The notes under the pieces were generated by a model, which saw nothing but the letters and a program-made list of their open reading frames with translations, had not been told where the DNA came from and did not search any database. The position numbers were made by a program, and so were the translations under genes. From Celoporthe dispersa (lineage: Eukaryota > Ascomycota > Sordariomycetes > Diaporthales > Cryphonectriaceae), in NCBI GenBank assembly GCA_016584495.1, contig WAID01000003.1, positions 6,280,501-6,344,500 of the forward strand: a DNA stretch of 64,000 nt, read 5' to 3'. Within the stretch, counting starts at the first letter, position 1. Each line of letters begins with the position of its first letter. This document shows positions 23,139-35,223 of this stretch, in pieces.

Positions 23139-26100
23139 AAGAGAGAGAAAATAAGGTCGGATAGAGCGGAAGCGGAACGAAGGATATGCTAGGAGGGCCA
23201 CAGGTCGATATAGTTTGGTAGCTGCAAGATAGCGGTGCAGGGCAATATTTCCTGCAGGCCAGGACGATATGCCGGTGACACAGCCAACCGAGATAGAGTT
23301 CCTTGGGAAAGCAGCAAAGGAGGGGGGGAGGGGAGAGGGAGAGAGAAGAGAGAGAGAGAGAGAGAGGACAAATGAGAACAAGATGGAAATGGAAGATGGA
23401 GATAGAGAAGAGAGGGGAGAGGCGCGGGAAGGGGTGCACACGGTCTTAGTCCAATGCAAGAGAAGGAAAGGGTAGAAGTTTGGAAGGCGGGCCAACCTGC
23501 AAGAGGGGCCAACCCCTGCCCGCCGCACCCCTGCACCCCTGCCTGCCTTGCGCAACAAGCAACCCCTGCCGCTCTTCAGTCCCGTCCGGGTCTAGCGCCT
23601 CGCAGTACTGGTCCTCTCCGGAAGGTCGGCGATACCCTTCTGGAAGTCAAGGAAGGACCGGATCAGGTAGTTCATCAGCACTCTCCATATTACTCTGTGG
23701 ATCTTGCACGTCTTCCTCTCTCTCTCTCCTCTCCTATCGTGCTGATCACCTTGTTCCATATTCACATGCCTACGAGCCCCGTCGTGGTCTCGCGCACGAG
23801 TAAGGGGCGGGCCCGTACATACACAGGCAGTAGCAGCCCTCAATCTCTGGCTCGGGGGCCGTGGAGGACGGAGGAGACATAAGGCGCAGATCACCACCAG
23901 AAAGAAGAGCAGGGTGTCTCAGCGTTCAGAGCCCGCAGCCCATATTATTGATCAGGACGAAACCCACCACGGCGCCGACGTCTGGCCAGTCGCCTGCGTG
24001 CTTGCTGCTGCTCACCCAACCCGCCCGCAGGTGGTGGGCGAGCTGCTCCCAGGCGGAGCCATACAATACGGACAAGAGACCGAAGAGAGTCGACCCTCCC
24101 GGTATGGCCTAGCACGCGTCCCTCGTCGCGCGGGACCTACCGAGGCCCCCTCGAAGTTCTCCCCCCCCCCCACCTCCCTCTCGAGAACCCATCCAGTCGC
24201 AGCGCCCCCGTCAGCCAACTCGCCGTCACAGCGGGTCTAGGCCTGTTTTGGCAGGTTGTTAACCTCCCTCCTCGCACGGGGAGTCTGGCGTCGACATGCC
24301 GGCGTCGCTTGTATGTCTTGTTCGGCATAGGTGGTATTGCGCGAATTGCGTGATCCCGTGAGGCTATTGCCACGAGAGGGAGGAGGCGACGACATGGCTT
24401 GCGAGGCTGGCATGAGCCCAACCCCTCCTCTCCTCGACAGTATTTTTAGATTAGGTCTGGATTGTTTTGTTTCTTGGTCTTTTTTTTTTCCTTGTCCCGG
24501 TCCCACAAACCTCATGATCATGCCTTGGAGCCTTTCCCTCCTTCACCGTATTCGCTCCGCTTTGGATCGGCTCACCTATTTCTCTGGCCGATACTATGAC
24601 AGCTGGGTTGGCCTGGGGCTGGACATGGCAAGCCTTTCAAAACAGGTAGAGAAAGAAACCACCAATTGGAAAGGGGGGGGGGAAAAAGGGCTCCTCTCGG
24701 TGTGGTCACGCTTGAAAAACGCACCCCTCCTCCCTGGCCGTTGATGATGGTCAGCACCAGTGGCGAAAGAACAGCGGATTCTCCCGCCTGAAGGGCTTCT
24801 GGAATGACTCTGGAAGCACGCAGCAGCAAGATCGACCTCGAGCCGCCGCCACCTACCACCCTGCCTCTCTTTTTCCCTCTCCGTCATCTATCCCGACCGA
24901 CGGTGATCTCGCCCTGCTTCGAGCAACGGCTTGCGAGGTCCATCAAGGAGGAGGGAATGAGCCGTGTAGTACTGACGATCCTTCTTTTTTTTCTTGGTCC
25001 GGACGAAGAAGGACCAAAAATCATCCTCGAATCCCGGTGAGCGGGCGGACCACCAGGGAGAGGGAGGACAGGACCTGCTGAAGAGAAGCTTTGATCGTCA
25101 TTGGAGTGGATACGGTTTCACCTGGGGGGAAGTTAACACAATACGTCCGTACAGCACAGTCGCATCAGCTTCCAACCTGGCCTCTGTCGGCGGGATTGGC
25201 TCGTTGTCTTGGCTGGCTGGCTGACTGACCCAGGTTCCGACATGCCGATGGCAGGGCCACCTCCTACCAACCTCCAGTTCATGGGCGGCGGGGCCGGCAG
25301 GACTGCTTAGCAAAGCAGAGCACCACAGTACTACAGTACCTCCATAGAGAGAGAGAGGAAGAGAGAGAGAGAGATAGTCACACACACACGCGCACACATA
25401 CAAAAGGCCCTGGGCACCACATGGCATGGCAGGGAATGTCGGGATGGCATGTCCGATTTTTCCTTGAGCAATCGTCGTCATCCAGTCCCGCCAGAACAGG
25501 AAGGAGGTTGACGGACGACGGAGAAAGACGCTCGTCGAGGCTGACAACAAAGACTCCATCTTCACACATGACCCAAACGCCCTGAGTCGCATTCGTATCT
25601 GCCCTCCTCCTCCTCCTCGTCCTGCTGCTGCCTCGTCTCCTTACACAACCTGCTCTCCCTCGTCGGGAATAAGATGAACAGACGGTGCGGGGCTGGACAG
25701 GGCACACCTCGCAGCACACAGCCCTTGTCGTCCCGGGATCGAGATGGATGGACGGCGGCGCGGCTGAGACGCGTTGCTGATCATCACCCTCCCCTTCCCG
25801 CCGCCTCGGGCACGTGTCGGGGTTGCAAACGAGATATAGACATCGACCTGCTGGGGCGGATGGGCATGTGTCGTCGTCCGTCCTGCTCTGCACTAATACG
25901 CCCGTATACGACTTGTGTGGAGTATCACATGGCGGGCTGGTTGCGCCTGGGCGCCGGGCCGGGGAAAAAAAGAACAAAAACTCGTGGACGCCCTCAGTCA
26001 TTGGACAGATTTTGCGGGCGCATGGTCGGTGCTACTTACAAGCGTGGTGTACTCATGGTATCCTGTCGTTCTCCCTGTGCCGGAGATGCTCTGGTGGTGC

Positions 26101-26574
26101 ACACGCAACGTCTTTTAATCCATGTGAGGCGCGAGGTGCAGCAGCTAGGCTCGCCCTGTCCAGTCGTCACCCTTCTCCCGACTCACCATTTGTTTGTCGT
26201 TTGCTTGGCGTCCTGCGAGACGGCTGTGCTCATCACACACCCGGGTATCGTGCACTCTCCTTCCTGTCATCCTCGAGATGATTGTCGCATAGCCTCATGT
26301 CTTGTTCTTCTTAAGCCTGGGCACTTAGTGATCAGGTCTCTCTGTGTCCTCCCTGTGGTGTTCTCATCTGGCCAGCTCCCATCTGCCTACCTCCTTACTA
26401 TTCGTGGGGCTCAGCGCCTGTCCTCCTCCGCCGTGGCCTCCACGTCCACCAACAAACCAACACCCCTCTGCGGCTTGGCCGAGAAGTCATCAATGCATCG
26501 CCACAATCGCCCCAAACATCAACGTAGACCGACAGACCAATCCGCCCTCAGTATACTCTCTCTCTTTCTCTAAC

Positions 26575-26602
26575 TCACACACACACACACACACACACAC
26601 AC
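26575..26602. repeat. (CA)14 microsatellite
   Basis: Perfect CA dinucleotide run following a CT-rich tract. Confidence 0.95.
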
Positions 26603-28566
26603 CAGCCAATGTTTCCCCTAGTGACCTCGACCCTTATCTCCTCCCCACGCCGTCTCCGTACGGCTTAGATAGGCATGCATGAGCCCTCCCCTCCCCCCCT
26701 CCTCGCCCAAGCCTACCCAATCCTCGAAGACGACTATCCACCCATCTGCCGAACCCCTCCTCGACTCCCTCTGGAGGTAACATGGGAGCGTCGGTACCGC
26801 TCTGGCCGGTACGAAAGGTATCCTTCCCCCCTCCTCTCCCTCCCACCACCTCGCCATGTACCTCGCCAAAGTGCTTGAGTCAACAAGGAGAAGGGTGGGG
26901 GAAGGGGGTGAACAAGTACCGCCCTCCTTCCCTCCATCCCCCTCATCGCCAACACCCTCTTACCTAAGAGAACCCCACGCACCTTGCTGAATGCCCGTCC
27001 TGCTCTCGTGCTCGACCGGGCACTACGTTACACAGGAACGTCTCTGCCCAACCAAAGAGAGAGAGAGAGAGAGAAAGAGAGGTGTCGAATCAGCGCCATC
27101 TTCGCCACCCTTTTGTCTTCTTTCTCTCCCTCTCTCTCCCTCCTCCATACAACTCCTCCCACCCCCGAACCCGATCACATCCCCATGAGCGCTACGCCGT
27201 CGATCATCCTGCCAGACGGGACGCCGACATACACCGTCCGCCGCACTTGCAGCCAGAGATGTAGACCCCTCTCTCCCCCTCCCTCCCTCTCGTCCTCCGC
27301 CCCGATACAGGGAAAAGAAGAAAAAACGAAAGAGGAGGGGGGAAAAAAAGAAGAAGAAAAAAAACAGGAGAGGCCCAAGAGACCACGAGCGAACGAGAGA
27401 GAAAAACCCCAACTGCAGTCCAGCCGTAGAAAGATGGCAAGGCAAGAAATTACAGTACCCTCCTCCTCTTCCACCTCCTGAGTGCCCGCTGGCACTGCCT
27501 CTCCCCGTCTCTCACCCTGGCCCCATCTCTGCTCTTGGTCCTGCCTGTTCGCTGGGCCCAAGGATCTGCAGGTCATGCACACGTGGGCGCTCGGGATGAC
27601 CTAAGGTAGCCTCCATCTTTCGTTTGGGCGTTCCCGAAGCTGTGTACCGAGTCCGACGGGGGGTGTGTTGCTCGCTGGGTGGGTACTGGATGGCGCAAAA
27701 TTTGTCAGGATTGATCCATCTTCCTACTGGCACAGGCAGGTTTCATCCCCCCCTCCCCCCTCCTCTTCTCCATGGCTGTGATGTTTTTTTTGGGACGCTG
27801 CCGTCTCGCCGCGGCCACTTGCTTCACCAGAGACAATACCGAGCCCTTGTTGGTGCCGAATTTTGAATTGGAAGATAAAACTATATGCCAGGTGGATTAA
27901 AAGCTCATGCAGGTTGACGAAGAGTCCGAGACAATCGCTGGCTGCCGTCATTAGTGCCCGTCCATTTTGAGTTTTTGTCGTCAGTTGGTGATGTTTTGGT
28001 GGTGTACACGTCCAGGTGGATTTTTATCATTACAATCTCCCGGTCCCCCCCCCCTCTCCTCTCCTCTCCTTCTCCCGTCCCTGCCTATCCTCGTCCTTGA
28101 CACATCCGTTGCCCTTTGCGGATCTTCCTACCAGCCCTGGTATCATGCCCCGCGGCCCTTCCCCCCCCCCCCTTCGTTGCTCGTGCATATCATTCCCATC
28201 TTCTACAGGTGTTTGACCACATGATCATGCAAAATGTGAAGTGAAAACGATCGCCTTCCTACCCGCTTGTGTCCCCCTCACCACGCAGCGAACGCCGCGC
28301 AGGGGACACCCGAGCAATGAAGATGGAATGAGACAAAAGAAAAGGTGGTTTTGTTTTTTCTCGTTGCAATGCAGATACCGCAATGCGCCAATTCACAGAG
28401 CACGAACACACTCCACCATGACACCACCGACCGGCCAAAAACTCCCAAAGACTCCAGGAACAACTTTTTGGGGGGAATTGGAGAAAAAGAGATGCTGACC
28501 AGCTTATCGCTTCCCCGAGAATTTAGGACTGAGCAAGGAAAAATCGAGTCGTCGTCGTGCGGCTGC

Positions 28567-30397
28567 TCACGCGTTGGTGGCCTGGGCACCGGCACCACCA
28601 CGGCCGCGGGGGGCACCGCGGCCGCGACCCGTGTACCCTCCTCGACCGCCTCCTTGGCTACCGGAGCGGTTGCCGTCAAAGCCGCCGCGGCCGCGTCCAG
28701 CCATACCGCCACGGTTGTTGCTGTAGTTGGCTCCGCCGTAGGCACTTGCCTTAGGACGCCTAATCTCAATGACAATGTTCTCGCCCTGGACCGAGATGGG
28801 GCTTGCCTTGATCGCGGCCTGGCAGCCTGCGACGGTCTGGAACTCCACAAATGCACAGGTCTGCAGATGGTGTCAGCCGAGGTCCGCGGGCCTGTAGACT
28901 CGTAGAAGGTGCTATCTTACCTTGGAGCGGTTGATGTCGAAGTAGACGAGCTCACCGTAGGCGCTCAGCGCGGCCTTCAGCTCGTCGTCCTTGACCTTCT
29001 CATTGACGAATTTGACATAGGCCAGGGCACCCTCCTTCTCGACCATGGGTGTCGCGCTCGAGTGCTGTCGGCTCTGTCTCTTGGAATCGGCACCGGCCGT
29101 GCGCCACTCGTTGGCCTCCTTGTTCGCAGGTTGAGCAGGGGGCCTCGGCGGCGGCGGCGGTAGCAGCAGCAGGCGCGCTGGGCGCGGCAGCAGGGGCAGT
29201 AGGGGCAGCGGCGGGGGCGGCAGCTGGGGTGGCGGCGGCGGCGGGTCGCGTCTGCGCAGGTGAAGCGGCCGCAGCGGCCTTGCTCGGCAGCGGGATGGCG
29301 GGCTTGACGGCGGGCTTGCCCGATCCAGCCGCCGCGAGGTTGGCCCAGGTCATCGGCTTGGGAGGGCCCCTGGGCTTCTCGGGCTCGGGAGCTGGTGCTT
29401 GGGCGGGGGCTGGGGTAGGGCTGGGGTCCTTGGGAACCTCGGGCTGCTTGGTCTCCTCAGCAGTAATCTCCTCCACGATCTGCTCCGGGTCGGTGTGGGC
29501 TCGGCAACCTCAGGCTTGCCTGTGGTCTCTGGAACAGCAGGAGTAGCCTCAACGGGGGTCTCGGCGGCAGAATCCTCGGCTGACTCCTTGGCCAGAGAGG
29601 TGGACTCCTCGAGCTTCTTGTCAATAGCCTCGGCGTCCAGCGCAGCGGGTTCGGCCTTGGCAGGCTCCTCGGCTTGGACAGGCTCGGGCTCGGGCACGGG
29701 CTCAGGCACGGGCTCCTCAGCCGCCTCGGGTTCGGCAGCGGCAGCAGGTTCCTCCGCGGCGCCCTCGGCGGCCTCCTCGTCGCCCTCGTTGATATATCTC
29801 AGGATGTCATTGAGAAGGTAGTACCCAGCGGGCTGCGCTGCGAGGACGAAGGTCTGCACGAATTTCTTGGGCTCGCCAGACTTGTTGGAAATCTCGCCGA
29901 TGACCTGGATGACGATGTTCTCGAAGGAGGCCTGGGAGTCGACGTTCGAGACGCGGACCTTGCAGTCTGAGAAATCAAGCTCCTTGATACGCTCTTGGAT
30001 GGCCTGAAAACGATGTCCGTTAGGGCACACTGGTTCACGGAAGAGAGAGAGAGAGAGGAGAGGTGGGGGTTCCAAACATACCGGTCGTCCGACGGCAACG
30101 TTCACGAGCTCAGCCTCAGGACCTTGGACGAACTGGGATCGCTTGTTGTAGAACAGCTAGAGGGAGGTTAGCTACTGAACGGCTGCGACTCCTTGGTCAC
30201 CGCGCTGGACTCACGTGGAGCTTGCTAGGGTTCTTGCTCAGAGTGTTGTAGTATTGCTCGACGAAATACCAGCCGACCTCATCCTTGGACAGGGCAGTAC
30301 CGGTAGCTGACTCGGTAGGTGCGGCGGAAATGGCGTCAGAGGTGGCAGGCGGAGTAGCATACTGCTCCTGGTGGTTGAAGTTGCCGTTTGTTGCCAT
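28567..30397 (-). CDS. nxt3: NTF2 + RRM RNA-binding protein (G3BP / Nxt3 type), frame-broken
   Basis: Homologue of G3BP/S. pombe Nxt3/yeast Bre5, RNA-binding partners of the Ubp3-type deubiquitinase and stress-granule components. Exons: 30397–30215, 30156–30082, 30003–28921 and 28860–28567; 544 residues when breaks are discounted. The NTF2-like domain includes VGWYFVEQYYNTLSKNPSKL, LFYNKRSQFVQGPE, VRVSNVDSQASFENIVIQVI and PAGYYLLNDILRYI. A long acidic Glu/Pro/Ala linker follows, with PKPMTWANLAAAGSG inside. The RRM has RNP2 ALAYVKFV and RNP1 TCAFVEFQ. The tail is RGG/RG-rich (MAGRGRGGFDGNRSG, GYTGRGRGAPRGRGG). Two compensating breaks lie in the linker: a missing base near 29487–29494 (TPDPEQIVEEITAEE expected) and an extra base in the G5 run 29138–29142 (EAPAQPANKEANEW expected). 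Confidence 0.9.
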
Positions 30398-31479
30398 TTT
30401 GCTATGTGGACTGACTGTGTGGGTGGGGGGGGTCCTTCGCTGCTGCGGCGCTTCCTATCTCGTAGTGTTTAGGATCTTCTAATGCTGTGTCTCGGTTACC
30501 ACAGCGCAGTCTCTTCTCGACAGATGGCGGTGGGCTAGATATCGTGTAAAGGAGGTGCAGAAACTGTCGGCAGAGAAGTCTTAGCTTTGCGCATGGGTGG
30601 TTGGAGTAGAGGGAGGAAGGGGACTGGGACTGCTGCAGACGAACCTATCTACGTTGACCAAGAGAAATGAAGAGCTGGATGAATATGACGAAAGATTTGA
30701 TGAGGTCTATTGCTGGGCAGAGCAGCAGCAGTGGCTCCTGTGCGTGATGATGTCGCTGGTGACTGCCAGGTTGTCTGGCGGTTCGGGAGAAGAAGTGGGC
30801 GTGGGGATGATGACAAACACGTTGCCTGTGGCTGCGGAAGGAATTGAACAGGTGATGGTATGACCTCGGTGGGAAGGTTGTTGATGAAGGTTGGTGCAGG
30901 AGGTGGAAAAAATCGTCGTGGTGGTGGTGTGGAGGACAGAGGCGTCTGAGGGCGATGGAGAGGTGCGGAGGTGGTCGAGGTTCAGACTGGGCTGCTTGCT
31001 TGTTGACGTGAGGCAAACGAACGTGACGAGAGAAAAAATGTCAATTCTTCCCCAGAGCTGACCAGGCACAAATGTGGAAAGAACAGGGTTCCCCTCAGGT
31101 GGCCAAGGCGCTCTCTTTCCCTTTTTTTTTCTTTTCTTTTTCTTTTTTTCTTTTTTTTATTTGCACTAGTAGTGCGATACTCTAGTTTTTGCCTGGACGC
31201 AGGCCTGTTGTGGGGTACCACTCTAGCACTAATTAAAAGCTCTCCAGGTGTTCGCAGCAGCTTTCCTGACTCCCCAAATCCCTTGTGGCTCGAGCTTGGG
31301 TCTCTTGAAGAACAACATCTTCCACTGCTCGCCCGAAGCTGCACAGCTGTCATCTCTACCTTGAGAAAGGCTTCTTAAGAAGAAAGAAGACAAAAAAGTG
31401 GCCACCTCACACAACAAGGAGCACACATACTGATTCTACGACTCTGGCAGCTTTCAAGGTCGATGATGCAGCACGAGTC
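30398..31479. other. Promoter side of the NTF2/RRM gene, no gene seen
   Basis: About 1.1 kb upstream of the minus-strand gene. It contains trinucleotide-rich GGT/GTG patches (30910–30935) and a long C/T and T-rich tract (31110–31158). No coding sequence recognised. Confidence 0.5.
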
Positions 31480-33330
31480 CTAAGAAGGCTATGATTGTCA
31501 CTGGTTGGATGGGGGTCACCACGTCACTGCAGGCTCTGCCTGCCTCAGTCTTTCACCATCCAAAAAAAGGTCCCGGAGTGCCAGGTCAGGCAGAACACCA
31601 GATATTTATTGGACCAATAGATGGACACATCCTTGATTCCAGGGACTGGATGACAGGGCATGACATGCCAATGAACAACTCATGCTTGCTGCTGCAGCAT
31701 ATTTAGTAGGGCCTGAAACAAGAGACACGGGACGAGAATGCCCTGGTACCCAAGTTCAGGTCCTGACGAGGTATGTGATGCAGGTGGCTGCCAAGGAGGC
31801 ACTTCAAAGTCACTAACTAGCTGGCTTAGTAAGGTCTTGGGCTGCCCTCTCACCACTCACTAATACCTACCAACTCGTTTCTATTCTTGTATCATCTCTA
31901 GACCATCCACCAAGGCTTAAGAGCTCAGGTGAGTGATCACCCTCTGCAGGGGGGAGCAGGTGAGATCAGGTCTGGGCATCATACAGCTATGGGAAGGCAC
32001 CAAGGGACCTCACTCGTGATGCTGGTCCCCTGGTCTAGATGGCAGGTACCGGGCCAGGGCTCAGACGATCTTCACTCAGCGCACTTCTGATTGGGAAACA
32101 GCAGGGTGACCTGATGCTAAGGCGCAACAGAGCATCGATGCATCTACCTCATGCGACAAGACACACCAAGGTTCCACCCAGAATATGGCCCCAAAGGTGA
32201 CAATCTCCAGGTGTGACCAGCACCCTATGGGATGCAGCACCCGCAATCTGGGGTCCTGATCCAAATCGCAGCGACAGGCCTATAGCCATTACTCCAGGGC
32301 TGTTTGATCTGCCCAGGCCAGCAAGTTTGTGGCTCACAGGCAGTGCCCTTGAGAAGACATGGTATCAAGTAACGAACTGGGTGCCTCTGGGTTGAACCTC
32401 CCGTTATAGCTGCACTGAAAGCTCTCGTCGGTGCTCCTGCCTCAAGTCACGACTGTTCATCACACACACACACACACACACACACCACCCTTTGTGTCAC
32501 TGCCACTCCCCACAACATCCAGAGCATTGGCCAGTGGCTGTGCCTCTTCAGATATTGCTACAAAAGCAGCTCATTGAACATCCGTCCTGGATACAGCCTG
32601 CTTAGGTGACCAACTGTGCACACTCAGCGCATCAGATCACCAGTGACCTTGCCCTTCATGTACGACAACAAGCAGGCTTGTGCCCATATAGACCTCAGGT
32701 CTAGGTTGAGTTAAAGCAGCTATCTGGTAGACACTGGCCCTGCTCCAGAGCAATATGGTCCTCAGTATACCATATCTGCTGTGCCCATAGGGCCTAACTG
32801 GACCGGGTCCAAAGCCGTGAAGGGAGGCTTGGATGTTGGCTGAGGGGTCTTGCTGACAGGTGCATAGGCTTGCGTCCAGATCCAGAGTCATGACAACCCC
32901 CAGCAGTTGGTGAAAACGCAGCTCCGCCTGGACTCAGTGCTCAGGGCAGGCAGAGGGTAGGGCGACCATCAGGCGTCAGATCATGCTAGGGTGGCCAGCA
33001 GAGCTCACACCTTTCCACAAGCCCATCATCCACTACATCCTGGCAGCAGCGTGATTATCTGACTGACCACTTGATCACCAATTTCAAAGCTGGCCTAGGA
33101 TATTGAATAGTACCAGCAGCCCCAGCCTTGACAGCCACTGCCCAGTGTTGCTTCCATGATCCTCACAGACAGGATCGATTCTGGTTGGAGCTGCACCGCC
33201 AGCTGCATGTGGTCATTGTTGAATCAACCAAGTGCTCATGATTGTATGGTCTCCTCAAGAGTACATGGTTCCCCAATGCCGACTGCAATGTTCAGATCAG
33301 TGTCCAGTCCTCACAGTGAGGGAACATGAT
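31480..33330. other. CpG-depleted, TpG/CpA-rich block
   Basis: About 1.85 kb whose composition differs sharply from its surroundings. By eye I count roughly 34 CpG in about 1.7 kb at near-balanced GC, whereas the flanking sequence from about 33480 has several CpG per 60 bases. CA and TG dinucleotides are very frequent, and a (CA)n run lies at 32461–32486. No intact open frame or transposon protein is recognised. The pattern resembles old repeated DNA decayed by deamination of methylated CpG, but that origin is inferred. Confidence 0.6.
32461..32486. repeat. (CA)13 microsatellite
   Basis: Perfect CA dinucleotide run inside the CpG-depleted block. Confidence 0.95.
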
Positions 33331-35223
33331 GCGAGCGTCTCGGGTGAGAAAAGTGGAGAAAACGATGCTGAAAGGCCTGCCAGGGGAATGTGGATTTCAA
33401 AGACAACACGCAAAGAAGAGGTCACCATTATTCATCCGGTCCCGGAGAACATTCTTCTAGGCTTCCATGCATGAGCCATCTGAGACGCGGGTTGGCACGC
33501 AGGTTGGCCGGTTACTGCGGGCCTTGGCCCGAGGTGCGCTTTTGTTCCCAGGACCGACAGATCAGCGAGGTTTCGGGAACCGTAACAACAGCATCATCAC
33601 CGAGCCGGGCGGAGTGCTCCCTTTCCTCGGGCGGGCGGGCCTGGCTTCCGTGGCGATTCTGAGACCGAGATGCGGTTCGTTTCTCGTTGAGGCGAGTGGA
33701 AAGTCTGGAGTTTCTGCGCCGCAGCGGTCGGTCGATGTCAGGATTACTGACATATTATATTCAACGAGCGGCTCCCGCCTGCGGTGTCATGTCGCTCGGA
33801 GGATCCTGCGGCCTGGACCCCGATGGTATGAGAGATACGGATGTCGGTCGCTTGCTCTAATCGGACCCATGCTGGTTGGTCCCCCCTCCCAGCCGTCCGC
33901 AACTCCCGGATCTCAGTCATGTAACCAACCTTTCCGACAGCGGTGTCAGCCTCGCCCAACAGCCAGCCTTGCACCCTGCCTCGTCTCAAATTATACTGAC
34001 GACGTCAACGTGACTATACAGCCAAGCTGGTCGGGCGACGAGTACTGTGACCACCACAGACGGACGCCCTCAGGAGTCCGCCCCTCTTCCTTCGCTGTAC
34101 CAGAGGGCTCAAAGAAAGAGTTGAAAGATTTCACAACACCCCACTGCCCCCATCCCACGACCAAACCCTTCTGCATCCTGCCACCATGCCCGTCGGTGGG
34201 TCTAGCTGCACATGCCGATGATTTCCACAGGGATTACTATCTATCCAGCCAATCAGCTGTCTGGCGGCGACGTGCAGCCTCTGACCTCCTCCCGTTCTGG
34301 GCTCTGCGCTTGAGCTCTTCGGGGATGGTATCAGATGTCACCGGAGGTCAACAAGACCGACACCCGACCACATTCTGGGCCTCTACGACTTGACTATGCT
34401 TAAACGGGCCGCCATCCTGCAGGGCCCTCGTGGCACTGCCCTCTCGACACGCAACGAACGTGTCTCGTTTTGATCTCATGCTGCTTTTCCAGCCCAACAA
34501 AGAATGGACCCTATTTTTTCATATCTTTTTTCCCCCTTCTCCTTCCTACGCTCGGGAAGGGACTTGCCAAGGGATAATTGAGGATTTGTTCAGCTTGGGG
34601 ATTTCATCAATGGTCGGGCCAAGCCGTTGTCACGCCATCACTGTCGATCCCATGAATACTACCGGGCTTGGTGGTGGAGACAAGTCGGCCTTGTGCAGAC
34701 TCTGATGAGTATCTGCGCAGCCTTGCGGCCAAGAGCTCGATGCTCCGACCCCGCGGCTGACCAGCACAGCGGGATTGGAGCTACTCCTGTATATGCTGGG
34801 GGGCCAAGGCTTGCTCTTCCTTTCATGCATAGCGTAAGATGGGTCCTCCGATGCCGTGTCCTAGGCATGGGCCACGGGCGATGATGGGCATGATAAAGAT
34901 GCCCCGGGGCCCCAGTTGCCCATAAATGCAACCTGCCTTTTCCGACCTCACGCCTCCTGAGTCCTTTATTCCCCTTCGGCCGTCCGATTTACTGCGGCCC
35001 GCGGTCGCCTTCTTCATATTCTCCCTACCAGACTTTAATAGTTTTGGAACTGTCCTCCTCTTAGTTCGCCTCTGCCTGGTCCGATCGGGTCGACGACGGA
35101 CTCCCCTGGTCTCTCACCTCTGCAATCAGCTCGACAATCGGTAGACGGGTATCAGAAGGAGATCACTGAACAAGAGACTGCCCATACTTTTTTTTTTTCC
35201 TTGGCTCTCAAAACCTGCAAACG
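33331..35223. other. Upstream region of the RTA1-family gene
   Basis: Returns to CpG-rich composition from about 33480. A 308-codon open frame (33467–34393, +) is present but has no domain, no hydrophobic pattern and no splice support. A T-rich tract (35190–35200) lies just before the RTA1 start. Likely promoter and leader sequence. Confidence 0.45.

Larger units (their letters stand above)
22505..28566. other. 6-kb gene-free region rich in simple repeats
   Basis: Between the promoter of the PH gene and the 3' end of the NTF2/RRM gene. I find no convincing gene on either strand: open frames up to about 300 codons are compositionally biased shadows of CA/GA/CT-rich DNA. It holds a CA/GA compound microsatellite (23091–23138), GA runs (23340–23364, 25347–25373), a (CA)n run (26575–26602), GA (27057–27074) and long purine/pyrimidine tracts (27260–27370). 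A short plausible start at 27186 (MSATPSIILPDGTPTYTVR) runs at once into low-complexity sequence and is not called. Confidence 0.5.

Noticed and set aside
27186..27481. Possible gene start MSATPSIILPDGTPTYTVR
   Set aside because: Continues directly into polypurine low-complexity sequence with no exon that could extend it.
33467..34393. 308-codon open frame on the plus strand
   Set aside because: No domain, no amphipathic or hydrophobic pattern, and cysteine/proline-scattered composition; most likely chance in GC-rich DNA upstream of the RTA1-family gene.
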